NCBI GenBank assembly: GCA_027422505.1
Contig: JAPQWV010000481.1
Coordinates: 1-64,000 of the forward strand
Origin: Craterostigma plantagineum
Lineage: Eukaryota; Streptophyta; Magnoliopsida; Lamiales; Linderniaceae
Direction: 5' to 3'
Length of the DNA: 64,000 bases
The translations under genes and the position numbers were made by a program. Shown here in pieces: positions 37,375 to 50,176 of the stretch. Within the stretch, counting starts at the first letter, position 1. Every line of letters starts with the position of its first letter. The notes under the pieces were generated by a model. The model worked only from the letters and a program-made list of their open reading frames with translations. It searched no databases and was not told the origin of the DNA.

Positions 37375-40300
37375 TCACTGATAGAACTTGAAATCCTTGA
37401 GATTGAGAATGATCTTGCTCATTCCTCCAATGGGTGCTAAGATCGTCAATGAAACCCCAAGCATAATGCATATCTAATCACAATATATTAATAAAATGAA
37501 ATTTTTTAAAATTATTGATTAAAGTAAATATATCCATCATCGATCAATTTCTAATATATATGATACGAACACAAAAATGCTTACCCAGTTGGTAAACCAA
37601 GAGATGCCAAACCTCGTTGGTTTCTTGACTATGAGCCAGATGATGCAGGGAAGCTGCATTAATTGAATACATATATGCCGAAAATTAATTTATGTGCAGC
37701 TTTTTTCTTGATGAGTACTTATGAAATTGATATATATGAATTAATTTAAACATTCAAGAATCAATGTAAATTTATGTCACTTACGAAATATGTCGTGGGG
37801 CCGAAAGCCAACCCGCCGAAGAATCCCACCAACGCGCCAAAGAATGGGATCGTCATCCCAATGAACATTGTCATCGCTGCAAATATATTTTCAGTATTAC
37901 ATTCAGTCTATCTAATCATAACACATTAATAATAACTCGATGAAAACCCAAATAGCAGATTAAAGAGAAAAAAAAAGAAAAAAAAAAAAAAAAAAAAAAA
38001 AGAAATGAGCTCACTCACCGACGTAAGACGTCCTAGTGAAAAACCTAAGCTTAAACGAAGGCTGAAAGTTCAATCTCTTCACCGCGTATGTCTCCATCAA
38101 GTCGTACACCGGCATTGCAAACACCTAAACCTCACACAAGCAAAAAATGATGAATCATCCATTCATTCATTGCCCTACAGAATTCCTCGATCGAAAGTCA
38201 CTTATAGTTCTGTCTAACCTATCTACATGATGGGTATAACTCAACTACCTAAAAATCCCATGTATCGAAAATCTAAACAACTCCACTAAAAATCCCATGT
38301 ATCGAAAATCTAAACAAATTGGATTCATCTCACCTGATAACCGCCCACGACGTGTATGGCGACGAATAAATTGGCAACCCCGACAAGCCAAGCGGGCTTT
38401 CTTAGGGACATGAGTATGTTGTCTTCCACCGAGTTTCCAAAAACGTAGTAGCCTACGAAAGCCACCGGGAAATAACAAAGGCCAACGACTATATAGGCCA
38501 GTACGACCCCCTTCCACATGGGCTTCTTCGATGGCTTCTCGGGCATCGAGGGGATGGTTGCTTGAATCTCCAGGGCCACGTTGTGGGCCGCAAAGGCGAA
38601 GGAAAAGTCGCCCAATGCGTTGAAGAAGTTCATCGCCTTCGCGCCCGAGCTCGCCCCAGTCAGTGCGTAGCTCACCGCCTCGGCGGGGACGGGGCCCACG
38701 GCGAGCGGGGTCACCCAAGCTATCGCCGAGTAGCTGATAGACGGAGAGAAAAATAACATGGGAGGAAGCATTATTTTGGAATGATTTTGACACGTAATTA
38801 AAAACCCTAGCTAGAAATTAAATGCTTTTCGTGTTTATAAAGTGTGCAATGCCATCACCGATCCTATTTTTCGGCAATGGGAAATGAGCCAAAAGACTTG
38901 CTTACGACATAAATTGTGGAATCGAAGCGATGGATACCAAGAAAAAAGGAGAATTGCATCTACGACGGCTTATCGGCAATTTTTTGAGCGAATGATGGGA
39001 AACCCTAGAAATGACATTGCTCTGGCTTAAAAGATAACGCGATTATTTCGCCGATACTATTTTCCGGCAATAGGAAACGACCTGACGGACTCACTACGCA
39101 TCATAAAACGTGGAATCGAAGCATGCAATTGCAAAAAAAATTGTATCTACGACGGAAATTTTTGTGATTATCACAAACTGAAAACCCTAGAAAATGGACT
39201 CGGGCTTAAAAAATCATGCAATTTTATATCACCGTCCCAGAAGTGGAAACCGACCCTCACGCCAAAAAAAAAGTGCGCTACAAACCTTAAAAAATTAGAG
39301 TTTCAAAGAATTAGGAAACAAATTAACACGAAAAAGCAATGCTTGAAAAGAAATCGAATCTTACGCAATGGACATAACGGTGGCGGCCACGGAGACGACA
39401 GTGATGGAGTTGAAATTGGGTAAGTGCGAAAGCACGAAGTGTAGTGAGGCGAAGACTGCAATCCATGCAGTGAGGCTAACGTGGCCAGAGTGTGGGAAAA
39501 CTGTGTCGTGGAACTTCATGAGCGATTTCCCGCCCGTGACCATGTAGACTATGCAAGTGCAAACGTCGACGAGGCACTGTTGGGGGACTATAATGTATAG
39601 CCCGAGCTTTTCGCCGAAGGCGTACTGGCCGAGCTCGTGGTACCTGTCGAACCTCTTGCCTTCCATTTCATGGAGTTCGACCATTTGCCATAATGTGTAC
39701 AAGGTGACGATCCACGACAATACCAGGCAAAAAGCGCCGGGGCCCCTTGAAATAAAAAATAATAATGATGTGAACGTCGTATCGAAAACAATCAAAAATG
39801 CAGTCAAAAACCCTAAACAAATGACGTAATAAACACGTATCGAAAACCCTAAAGACATGAATATAGTGTCGAAACATGGGATCAAAAGGCAACAAACGAC
39901 ACGATCGAAAACTCTAAATACACAAAATTGAATTATCAGAAATCCTTAAAGATGTGAATAGAAATCTATCATAATATCAAGGGCTTGAGGTTGTGCATCC
40001 TGATCTATTGTGCAGGGCAACAAATTTTTAGGAACATAAATAAACTAAAGTTTTGTAGTATCTATTTACAGTCAGCGTATATGCTTGAGTGTCTCACTTT
40101 GTTACAAGAACGGGGCCACCTTGATAACATCACAATCTAAAAGCAAACAAACAACACAATTTAAAACACAAAACACTTAGCAATCATAAAGGCGAAGGCA
40201 TAAACCCTAATAAGACATTGAAGACCCTAATGACAAATTACCGTAACATCTCACAAAAAACAAACAAATAGCATAAATTGGAAACCTAAAAACAAAACCT

Positions 40301-40476
40301 AATAAGTCGTATTATTACCAACCCATAGAGGCCATGGCGTGGGGGAGACACAAAACGCCTGCGCCGACCATTGCAGTGACGTTGTGGAAGGTAGAGTACC
40401 ACCACTTGGCAGTTCTAGCAGAGGTGATGGGAAGCCAATCTTCGATGGCTTTCTTATCGTTACTAATCATATTCAT
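37375..40476 (-). CDS. LHT: Lysine/histidine transporter (LHT) type amino-acid permease, 7 exons
   Basis: Proton-coupled amino-acid uptake at the plasma membrane, AAAP family. Exons from the start: 40476-40319, 39745-39365, 38733-38334, 38124-38019, 37876-37785, 37653-37585, 37473-37375; 434 aa plus stop, close to the usual 440 or so. Features: short hydrophilic N-terminus, [19 protein letters not shown] in the first membrane segment, [20 protein letters not shown] loop, [37 protein letters not shown] and a last segment [13 protein letters not shown]; about ten hydrophobic segments. The second ATG at 40470 is an alternative start. All introns are GT-AG and no breaks are seen. A TATA box lies about 100 bp upstream. 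A directly repeated 34-bp stretch (38255-38316) sits in intron 3. Confidence 0.93.
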
Positions 40477-40576
40477 ATTGAATTGATTTGATTAGTAGTA
40501 AGAATAAAAATCTGTGTATGAACTTCGGCGGTGGTCGTCTATGGAGTTGTGTTATGGCACGTGAAACTCTGTGGTT

Positions 40577-40590
40577 GCTTATATATAGGG
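40577..40590 (-). promoter_or_regulatory. TATA box of the LHT gene
   Basis: Minus strand CCCTATATATAAGC, about 100 bp upstream of ATG 40476, leaving room for a 5' UTR of about 70 bp. Confidence 0.6.
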
Positions 40591-41164
40591 GAAGAGAAGA
40601 GTTTTCAATTCGGACTCAAAGTAAGATATATTGTGAGCGCCAAGAGCTTATTCGAATTGTCATCGTGGAAGTTTAAAATATTAATATGAGAAAGAAGTAG
40701 CTGAGAAAATATCGCAACTCGGGGACCTTCTTTTAATTATATAATTTATTAACGTTTTTTTTTTTTAAATAAGGATTTGATTATATTAACCAAGACCAAC
40801 TAACTAGGATTCAAACGAGCAAAGTTTGCTCAAAAAAATCAAGTTTTGACCAGTTTATATATTGTTTATTCAAATTTCATATTTATGTTTGACTTAATTT
40901 AACATGATAATCTTAACATACGCCGCCGAGAACTTCAAATTAGAGAAAACTGAACTCAGAGATGCTCTCCTATAATCCCGGACGTCTGGTAGTTTCTTCA
41001 TGATCATACATATAATTCAATTGAGAAAGAAGATATGATACATTAGACAACTAACAGAGAGCACGCTCTAGAGAAAATAAATAATTTAACAATTTTAAGC
41101 TATCGCTTTGATTATCAATCAAAACTATATAATAAATAATTAAGTATGAGTCGCTGTTGGCTGG
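40591..41164. other. Upstream region of LHT; no gene seen
   Basis: AT-rich intergenic sequence, including T- and A-tracts near 40755. No reading frame, TIR or tandem repeat recognised. Confidence 0.5.
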
Positions 41165-41846
41165 TAGGGGTGTTCAAATTAACCAAAAAACCGACCGAAC
41201 CGTAAAAAAACCGAACCGAAAAGACCGGAACCGAAAAAAACCGAACCGAATTGTAAAAAACCGAACCGAACCAAATTAAAATGGTTCGGATATCGGATTA
41301 AGCATATGTAAAACCGAAAAACCGAAAAACCGAACTGAAATTATCATACTACATTAAAAATGGAAAATATAAAAAATCATTTGTTTTTCTCCCATAACGT
41401 AAACAACACAGTAAATATAATTTCATTGGTATACTTTTTTCCATTTTTAGGTGAATATTTTCTTCACCAATCAAATACTATTTTCTCAAAAATAACTTGT
41501 AGTATCTTCAGATGAATGTTTTTATATTTTGGTTAGATTTTGTTCCATTTTCATATTGTTTTTTTTTTTTCGGACCTTTGAATTATTTTGCTACATGTCA
41601 CGTTCCGTAAATATTCTTTGTTTTTTAATAACCATAAATTATTTTATGTATTTGCAGCTAATAATATTTTTTTGTTGATATTAATTCCTAACCGAAAAAG
41701 CGAACCGAAAAAACCGAACCGAATTATAAACAAACCGAACCGAACCAAATTAAAACGGTTCGGATATCGGATTAAGCATACGTAAAACCGAAAAACCGAA
41801 CCGAAATTTGAAAAAACCGAACCGAACCGACCGATGAACACCCCTA
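41165..41846. mobile_element. CCGAAC-rich short-TIR element, second copy type
   Basis: Ends TAGGGGTGTTCAAATT and CGATGAACACCCCTA form a 12-bp TIR. Both arms contain the same sequence block (AAATTAAAAYGGTTCGGATATCGGATTAAGCATA at about 41274 and 41747), in direct orientation, amid many CCGAACCGAA units. Flanks GTTGGCTG and GTTGCCTC are only partly alike. It resembles the non-autonomous hAT-like elements of this style in other plants. Confidence 0.65.
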
Positions 41847-41950
41847 GTTGCCTCCCATAAACGAACTCATCCTCGTTGTCCGTTCTTGTTCTCTTGCAGA
41901 ACTTTCCGCCAAGTATTAATAATTAAATTAACTTAAAGTGGGTTGCTTTC

Positions 41951-43124
41951 CGTTGGGTTTGTATACGAGGGATTAGTTTCCGACAAGAAACTTGCAAGAT
42001 TGTGTTTAACACAATTTCCTTAAAACAAATTCGCTCCCTCTCGTTTGTGCTAAAAGTTTTTCCCGAGCGTTTGTTTTCCAGGATACTCCGAAAACTTGGT
42101 GTTTGTTTTCGCCTTCCATGTCCAATGAGAATGATCCTTTATTTATAGGATTCAAAAGTTTAACGGCGATAAAGTCTCTTTGTTATGGTTTTAAATAAAA
42201 TAATTTAATGGTCATAAAGTCTCTTTATTATGGCTTTAAATCAAATAATATAATGGCCATAAAGTCAATTCATTAGTGGACATCAATGTTTTAAATAGCG
42301 GTAGATAGCGCACCAGGTGGCGCGCTATTACCTATTTTTTTTTTCCAAAATGCTTCAAAGCGTAGCTTTAAAAGCGTTTTATTTTATTTTTTATTTTTAA
42401 TAATTAGGACAGCTTTTAACGGCTGTCAATGAAAGCGAGAATGAAGAAATGATTTTTGTTCTAAATGGGCTTCTTTTTACTTGGATTTTAATAAATTGAA
42501 AAAATATTTACTTGACTTGGGCATACTTTATAGATGGGCTTACATATTCATTATAATATATCATTCATATATATTTTAATTTTAAAACTTAATCAACATT
42601 TTTTATTTCATAAAAATTTGCAGTGAAAATATTGCTTATTTTGTATCTTAATCAACATTTCGATACGCTAACCCTATTTCCGCTATGCAATATCGGAATT
42701 AAAACGCGACGCATAACGCACTACGCGTTTTAAAACATTGGTGGACATTTATAGCTTTAAATCAAATAATTTAATGGTCATAGTCTCTTTATTACTGGAC
42801 AATTATGGCTTGAAATCAAATAATTCAGTTGGACTTCTAGGTATCTCGACGGTCGCTTCCAGTCAGTTTAGCTAATCGGTCACGTATAGCGACCAGTTCA
42901 GTCTGGTCTTAGTCAGTACAGTCCAGTTTCACAAGCCATGCTAAATACCAGGAAATAAAATTTAAATCCGGGGCAAAGTGCGGGTTGATCAGACCGTTAG
43001 TTTTCGGTCCGCAGTCGTGTCAAACCAACTTGTTTTTCATCAATGTGGGACAACACCAACTTTTATTTCCCTTCCAAACAATTCACATTCACTAGCCCAA
43101 GTAAAGCTCATGCTTTATCCAACA
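41951..43124 (-). repeat. 3' LTR of the copia derivative, with MITE insertion
   Basis: Starts CGTTGGGTTTGTATACG (TG mutated to CG) and ends TTTATCCAACA. About 709 bp without the 457-bp MITE and its 8-bp duplication. Confidence 0.82.
42284..42740. mobile_element. hAT-type MITE (457 bp) in the copia LTR
   Basis: CAATGTTTTAAATAGCG at the left and CGCGTTTTAAAACATTG at the right, flanked by the perfect 8-bp duplication GTGGACAT (42276-42283 and 42741-42748). Subterminal GCG-rich palindromic stretches. Non-coding. Confidence 0.9.
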
Positions 43125-43602
43125 ATCACCCACATGAATGTGAATTGGTTTAGATTTGTTCATCTTTCTGATCTCTGCATAGTATGTTTTATCATTTGAA
43201 CTTCACGTTTGATTTACTAGCAGTCCCGTAGACACGATGTCCTTGAATGTCCCGCTTTCTTGTGTAAATTAACCCACTTACAATACAGAAAGATCATTTA
43301 ACTTTGTTTCGTTCTCATAGTTTTGTTCATTTTGGCCGTGAACACGTCCCGATTCTGCGAGGGTTTTCAATGAACTAAGCCTTTCAGTTCTCCTTTGAAG
43401 CGGTCCCACGTTTCCCGAACATAGGTGACTTCTCACTTCGCGAGTGTTTTCTGTCAATACTCTATGATAGTTATTAAAGCATCATGATGCTAGCCTTTTC
43501 CGTCAACGCTGTTTCTTGACAGGAAGAGCGGGTTATCCCCCACAGTGAAACTAAGTCCTAAAAGTAGGTTTTCTCTTTGAACCTAGATCTTGGGATCTCT
43601 AG

Positions 43603-44123
43603 TCACGTAGGTAGGATTTTCCTTCTCAGTACTTTTATATACTTTAAGGTTTTAAGCCCATTCCTTTCGTCCAACCTTCCAACCGCATCTCTATTTAACC
43701 CTTTGGTTAGCGGATCCACAATGTTATCTTTCGATTTCACGTAGTCAATCAAGATAACCCCAGTTGCGAGCAGTTGTCTAATGGTATTGTGTCGACATTG
43801 TATATGTCTCGATTTACCAATATAAATTGTATTTTGTGCCCATCCAGTCGCAGATTGACTATCGCAATTTATGCATATAGGGGGCACCGATTTCCCCACT
43901 TAGAAATATCCTTTAAGAAATGACGTAACCATAGCTTCTCCACATTTATCCAAAGCTATGAACTCGGATTCCATAGCGGATCTCGCTATCACCGTTTGTT
44001 TCGAGTATTTCCACGACACAACAGCTCCAGCTAGTGTAAACACATAGCTGCTCGTGTTTTTAGAGTCTTTCCAGCCCGCCGGTAGCTTCTTAATGATAGC
44101 CGCAACTTGGAAAGATTCACTCA
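43603..44123 (-). pseudogene. copia derivative: gag end fused to RNase H
   Basis: Reading from 44123: [15 protein letters not shown] and PAGWKDSKN are gag, and the same frame continues directly with [15 protein letters not shown] and [17 protein letters not shown], which is copia RNase H. A frame change near 43905 leads to ICINCDSQSA, then KSRHIQCRHNTIRQ and VDPLTKGLNRD, the end of RNase H. The whole of protease, integrase and RT is absent at the join. The upstream part of gag lies across the nested insertion at 51572-52102. Confidence 0.85.
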
Positions 44124-44128
44124 GAACC

Positions 44129-45519
44129 TGACACGCTCAAATACTAGCAAGTGTACTAGGTCGCGCAAGTAGTAAAACGGACGAAGTCCGAGAATATCGA
44201 TCCACGAAGACAACTCGATTAATTCTAAGAAAATATTCCTAATTCTAATTTAGACTAAGGGAATTTTTGTTGTTTTAATGATTTGATTAAAAGATATAAA
44301 AGACGCAAATAATAAAATAATCGCAAATAAAATAGATGAGGATAGAGCAGTTAACGACGAACGTCATTAAGACACATGCTCGGCACGAAATATTCATACA
44401 TCTTCATGCAATATCATCTAATCAACATGAATCATGTCAAGGTGGAATTTCCTAATATATGTGCTACCCGTTATTCACGCAACTAGCAACCCTACGTAAA
44501 TAAAGAACCAATCAACTATATGTCTATATGACTGTAGTTCCTATACGTGCATTCAATCTTCGTGAAATTCCCCGAGTTTAGACGCTTTCGGTGCCTAAGG
44601 TCTCGAAAACCACACATACGAAACTGAATTCCATCTCTGGTCGGTTTTACGTAGTGGTATTCAATGTTTTGTTCTAATCGGTTTAATCACTTAGTCCGTC
44701 TCATAAACCAATCAATAATCATACGATGGAGGCCAATCACACGTACGCATATGAAGCGCAAACAAAGGATACATAACTTAAATCATATGATTAAATAAAA
44801 TAACAATTGCATTAGTACGTAGTCATAATCCGGCCTCACACGGCCTCAATCACAAAAGAAATTAGCCTAGCATATTAATATACGAAAACGACAAAGAATC
44901 GGAAGAAAACATTGTCGAAGACGAAATATTAAAAGATAAAGAATTCGCCCTCGTTACGGTGTTCGCGTCGTCTCGCTCCTTTTTATTCTTCGTCGTCGCT
45001 GCTAAGCTCTTGTTTATTCGCTGAACTCTGATTCTCAGCCGTAAGAAAAGCCCTCTTTTATTCGCTGTGCAAAGCTCTCTTAAATAGAGAAGCCATCCAC
45101 CGACTTAAAGCATTCAATCTCCTATTTTGAATATATGATCTTTATTTCCTTGAAGCTCGCACGTGTAAATACATTCAAATCTTGAATGTGAATATTTGGT
45201 CAAGTGGTTTGACCCTTTCTCTTTTCCCGTGCATGTGTATATCTTGGTGGAATTAATCTTCTTGTTGTCCAAGCATAATCGAACATATGTGGGTCCATAT
45301 GCTTATATTAAACTAAAAGCCCACAAATGAATTCTTGTCATGGTTATAGCCCAATTCCCATAAACGTGCTTACAATGGCTCGACTTTGGTTCTTTTCCCT
45401 CGATATCTGTCAAACAAGAAATATGCACGTAAGGGTAGGATATCCGAGTTTATTTGAATAAATTACGGCCAAAATATGCTTTTCGGGGTATAAAAATAGT
45501 GTAGAATCCCAACGTATCA
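44129..45519 (-). repeat. 3' LTR of the non-autonomous gypsy-type element
   Basis: 1391 bp. Differs from the right copy in few places, e.g. CTAGCAAGTGTACTAGG versus CTAACAAGTGTAGTAGG. Confidence 0.9.
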
Positions 45520-45532
45520 ACAACCCCCAAAC

Positions 45533-47135
45533 TAGCTTCGATCGTCCTCGATCATAAAAGCGGAATGTAACCAAATTAAGTTAGGATTATAAAACATCAG
45601 TCAATGAAATTCTCCTGTTTTATCTCAAAAAAGTAAAAGAATAGAAAGTCGAGATAATCATCGAATAATGAATGATCTAGTCAACACGAAGCATGAGGTA
45701 ATGGGTCGCAATCTTATTATAGCATGAAAAACATTTCTAGAATAATACCACGCATCTATCCACAACTCTCACAAGGATCGCTCAAGTTGCTCAGGGTGTT
45801 TTCAAAGGGATCTGTATAAAGACGCTCAATTCACGGCATGAAAAGATATTACTCTATGCTTGCAAATATATCACATCATAGTCACATAGTAGAAGTCATG
45901 CATGAATCAAAGGGTCTTTCATCAAGGGTTGTAATGGGGCTCGGGTTATGCAAAGGTGTGTCATATGGGAAAGTGAGCTAAAAGTATCACACGTGTCAAT
46001 CATCGAATCGCTCTTCTAACCACTTATTCTGCTCTTCTACCGTCGCTTCTTCTTTTCACTCGACTAATCCCTTTTTCTTCTCTAGCTCTTCTCTCTCTCG
46101 CTCTCTTCTTTTTTTTTTCTCTTTTTTTTTTCGCTTCTTCTCTTTTTTTTTTTTTTTTTTTCTTTCTTTCTTTCTTTTTTTTTTCGAACCAGCCCCTCCT
46201 ATCTCTCTTTTTTTTTCTCGTCTTATCAAAGGGAGAGGTTTATAGTCCGCTGCAATATTACACGAGAGATCTATATCATAGGACGAGTTCAACTAACATG
46301 CATCGACGATTAGCTCCTTCTCAACCAGCATGCAACTTTCACGATATTGATAATTAACACGTTGATACGGGTCATATAGGCTAAATTTGAGGCAATTAGG
46401 CTAAATATCCGGGCTCCTAATCAACAAATAGGTCAAATAAGGCTTAAAGGGGCTCACTAAGTGGTAAATGTGCAAGGTAAGGAAATATTTACGCCAATGA
46501 CTCAATCCTAGTGCCCTTATCATTTTCGCACATAAAAATCCACATAATAACCATTGACATGCATAACAGAGCAAGTTCAAAAATATTCAGTCCATGCGTG
46601 TCACACAAGAATAAACACCGAGCATAGTGAGTTGCTCTGAATTAATCTCTGAAGGCTCAATAACTCACATATATAACAGGGTTTGTGCTTCATGATACGC
46701 AATTCTCTCCTAAAGCAGTCAATATAGCCAAATAATCATGCCAATATCATGACAATGCAACATGTGCGACTATCACACTCAACTCATTGAATCATATCAC
46801 AACATGGTAGAAATTTAAAAATTTTCATCATTGACAGGAGATTCCACAGATGACGTTCAAATCGCAACCTTTATCAGTTATACCCACTAAAATGACCGAA
46901 ATAGATCGACACCTAAACATGTAAGCATATTAATCTAGCATGTGGCGCAGCCCACCCCCAAACTAAATAGCACATTGTCCTCAATGTGTAAACTAAAAGC
47001 AAAGAGAGAGTTGAAGCGACACTGCCCTGAATTTTTGGTCGATCGATATAGAAGACTTTGTTGCTCCATAGTAAAACAAGCAACCATTGCGAACGGGCAA
47101 CCCCAAACTGGTTATGAGCCTGCGAGAAAATGTGA
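45533..47135. other. Non-coding interior of the gypsy-type element
   Basis: No reading frame of note. A long pyrimidine tract at about 46070-46225 (CT and T runs) gives a spurious Lys/Glu-rich frame on the minus strand. The rest is AT-rich without repeats that I can see. Confidence 0.6.
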
Positions 47136-47974
47136 CTAAGTGGCACAGTGAGAGCGAATTTTTATTAGACGAAACTGGGATAAGTAAATACGACTAAAAT
47201 ATAAAATAATATGTATGCATCGATACGCCTGGGGTTGCCTCCCAAGAAGTGCTGTTTTTATAGTCGTTAGCTCGACTCTTGTTCGTCTTGAAGGTCCACG
47301 ACTCTGTATGTTCAGTAGAAGTACTAAACACCTTAATTTCATCTTTTTGAAGAGAAGTTTGATCTCAGAGTGGTACAGCTTTGCGTGGTCGCAATCTTTA
47401 AACTCTCTCCATGGGTCGACTTTCGGCTCCCAAATAATATCGAAATCAAAGATCATCGATGCCTTAATGAATTCCTCAGTGAATATGCCATCTGAAGGAT
47501 ACGGTGACCTCATGACCAAGCGCAGAATCGGATCGGAAGTCTCTGACTCCATTTTTCTCTTTTCAACGACATCATATACTGCGAAATTCTCGCTTTCATG
47601 CTCACTAGTTTCTTGGTGGTCCTTCAACTCCATGAAAAACACAGTATCCTCAAGAACTCTGGGAGACTCGGTTTTGCTGGAACGAAATCTACAGTAGCCT
47701 CCGTGGGTTGATCGGTTTTTTCTAACTCGATCTCATCGTTAGCTTCACTTGGTTCCAACACCGGTTCTTGAGTTATTTCACAATTCAATGAAATGACTTG
47801 TATGTGCTCTTCCGGACTTGACTCAATGTGGCTCGAGGGTACTTCTTGTTCGCGTTCAGACACTGCATTTTTTAGCTTTACAAATTGGGCCGTCAGATTC
47901 TCCAACTCCGCTTTTAGACTCTGAAAACTCGTAGAGGTAGTTGTACGATTATTGTCTTCTTGTATCGCTGCCAT
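47136..47974 (-). pseudogene. Unknown protein of the gypsy-type element, C-terminal part
   Basis: Two overlapping frames (47974-47624, 47642-47136) form a hydrophilic protein with a coiled-coil-like stretch LKAELENLTAQFVKLKNAVS, an acidic Glu-rich centre, and a tail with IWEPKVDPWREFKD. It has no recognised domain. Upstream, across the solo LTR, the motif PPQKEKADWEIALEKMA here is echoed by PPQKEKAAWEIALEKMA at 49740-49790, so the protein had an internal repeat. Possibly a gag-like protein of the element. Confidence 0.5.
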
Positions 47975-48063
47975 CTTCTCGAGCGCTATCTCCCAATCGG
48001 CTTTTTCTTTTTGGGGCGGATCAATCTGTTGTTGGGCATGTTTTTGAATTAATGGTTGCTCAT

Positions 48064-49718
48064 TGATCGCTTGCGTGTGTGTTTAAATAAAAGATCGTGC
48101 GAGTACGTCAAGTAATAATTAAAACGAATATATTATAACTAGAATCACGCGCGATAGGCAGTGTACCTATCGTTTGTAATATAGCTATAGTGAATATCCG
48201 AGTATCGAACACGAGGAATAATTTGATTACTAGTATTGACCTATCGATTCGATATTTAACCTAAATAAAATAACAGGATTTGTTTATACTATGAACTAAT
48301 TTAACAAAGCAACTTAAAGTATTGGAAGACAAGGAGGCACAACTAGAAATAGTAAGAGTGACTTGAGGTGACAAATATGTGTTCGAGGTTCGAATCCCGA
48401 AGGGTGTTGTCGGCTAAGGCTACAGAGTATCGCTCCGACGTGATTATCGACTAAATCGCAGTAATTTCCTACCCACTCACGGATTTGCTGTCGCCCTAAA
48501 CGTTCGTGGGGATCTAAGTTCAGCGATTACTAGATTGCGAGGATCGAGTATTTGCTGTCGCCCTATACTCGAATCCTAACGTCTATAAACGGCCTAATCG
48601 TTATTTAGCTGTCGCCCTAAACGATATATCACACATTCATATCAACACATAGACATATTAATACGAAGAAACAATATCATAGAACGATAAATAGTCGAAT
48701 ACACGTGTTCACGATTATCTTACGCCTTAACTACGACATAACCCAACGTTCATCTATTCCCGAACACACAAGAGGGTTAGCTACTCATATTGAACGTCAC
48801 AACAACGAGATTTAAGGGAAACGAGGATAGAAAACTAATAAAAACTTCCCTAAGAAGTGAATATGGCGGTTCTGAGGTGGAGCTCTCGTTCCTCGATCGT
48901 ATGAGCGTAGCTTCGTTGTTGGATCGTATGAGCGTAGCTTCTTCCTTCTCTTCTTTGCTCTAAGTTTTCATCCCTATCAAGTTGTTTTTTTTGAGTTCTA
49001 AGGAGGGTTCCCCTTTTATGCTTCGAAAATGGGCCAAAACCTTGAAATTTGGCACGTTCACGGCTTCATAATGGGCCTTCACGGCCGTGACGGCGGCTTA
49101 AACCCTATTTCTTGACTTTCTGCCACGAGTCACGGCCTCTTACAACAGCATTCACGGCCGTGAAGACGGCTAAAACCCTAAATATTGACTTCTCTGGCAC
49201 AGGTCACGGCCACTCGTACTGACATTCACGGCCGTGAATAAATGGAATTTTCCTTCGTTGAGCTCTCTGCCTGTATTCACGGCGTGTTGCGTACGGCTTC
49301 ACGGCCGTGACACGTGAGGTATTTTCTTTTCTTAAGCCTCTGCCAACGTTCACGGCTTGTTGCATACGGCTTCACGGCCGTGACACGTGAGGTCCTTTCT
49401 TTTCTTAAGCCTCTGCCAACGTTCACGGCTCAGTACATGACGATTCACGGCCGTGACTTCCATAGATCGGCCTACTGCCCACTGTCACGGCTTCGTGCTA
49501 TATGATTCACGGCCGTGACTAGTTTCTGGCATCTTCAAACTTCGCCATTTTCGTGTCGTTTTCGCCTTGTTTTCGTTCCTTTTCGCTCGATAATCATTCG
49601 AAGGTCCTACAATATTTAAATGGGTGTAAATAGAGCCAATAAATGCATAGAATGATCAAAACTTTCCTATTATAACCCAAATAAACATAACAATAAACGT
49701 ATTAAAATACGTTTATCA
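48064..49718. mobile_element. Solo LTR (1655 bp), Athila-like style
   Basis: TGATCGCTTGCG...CGTTTATCA bounded by a perfect 5-bp duplication CTCAT (48059-48063 and 49719-49723). It has no internal region, so it was left by LTR-LTR recombination. The left part (CTATCGTTTGTAATATAGC, GTATCGAACACGAGG) resembles the host element LTR in layout. It holds three GCTGTCGCCCTA units and the palindromic minisatellite. Confidence 0.85.
49040..49540. repeat. Palindromic TCACGGCCGTGA minisatellite
   Basis: The perfect palindrome TTCACGGCCGTGA recurs about eight times, roughly every 55-75 bp, each time paired with a single TTCACGGCTT half-site in between. Two adjacent units (about 49310-49440) are almost identical, including CGTGAGGTATTTTC / CGTGAGGTCCTTTC and CTTAAGCCTCTGCC. 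Confidence 0.85.
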
Positions 49719-49987
49719 CTCATACGACCCTGCCATCTTCTCGAGCGCTATCTCCCAAGCGGCTTTTTCTTTTTGAGGTGGAGTAAAGTAATCATGCGAG
49801 GGAGAATGTGAATAATCGCCAGTGTAAGAGTAGCAATTCTCCCCTCGTCCATCATACCACGATCGTGGAGGCTCGTAACGATTATACTTGCATTCACTAG
49901 TGAGATGCGGCATCCGCAAAAGTCGCACTCCAGTTCATCATCGCATGTCGCATAGGTCTCAGGAGAATATTGCGAGTATCGCTGCAT
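49716..49987 (-). pseudogene. Unknown protein of the gypsy-type element, N-terminal part
   Basis: ATG at 49987 (MQRYSQYSPETYATCDD) with a Tyr-rich stretch, then a frame change near 49905 to YEPPRSWYDGRGENCYS and PPQKEKAAWEIALEKMA. It ends at the solo LTR insertion and continues at 47974. Function unknown. Confidence 0.5.
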
Positions 49988-50153
49988 CCCTTATCCTACA
50001 AAAACAAACGAGAAAGATGAGAGTATCAAAGTATATAAAAAAAATAATAGTAATAATAATAATAAGAATAATGATGATAATAATAAAAATATAAAAATAA
50101 CTAAAAGGTCTAAACTAAAACTTAGAATAACTCCTTGAACTAATATACCGCTG

Positions 50154-50171
50154 TCCCTGGCAACGGCGCCA
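50154..50171 (-). other. Primer-binding site of the gypsy-type element
   Basis: Minus strand TGGCGCCGTTGCCAGGGA, five bases inside the LTR. Typical of Athila-related elements. Confidence 0.8.
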
Positions 50172-50176
50172 AAACT

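Noticed and set aside
38244..38793. Overlapping 182-codon frame on the transporter strand
   Set aside because: Alternative frame of LHT exon 3; the transporter frame has the membrane segments and correct splice phases.
46056..46292. Lys/Glu-rich minus-strand frame
   Set aside because: Translation of a pyrimidine tract.
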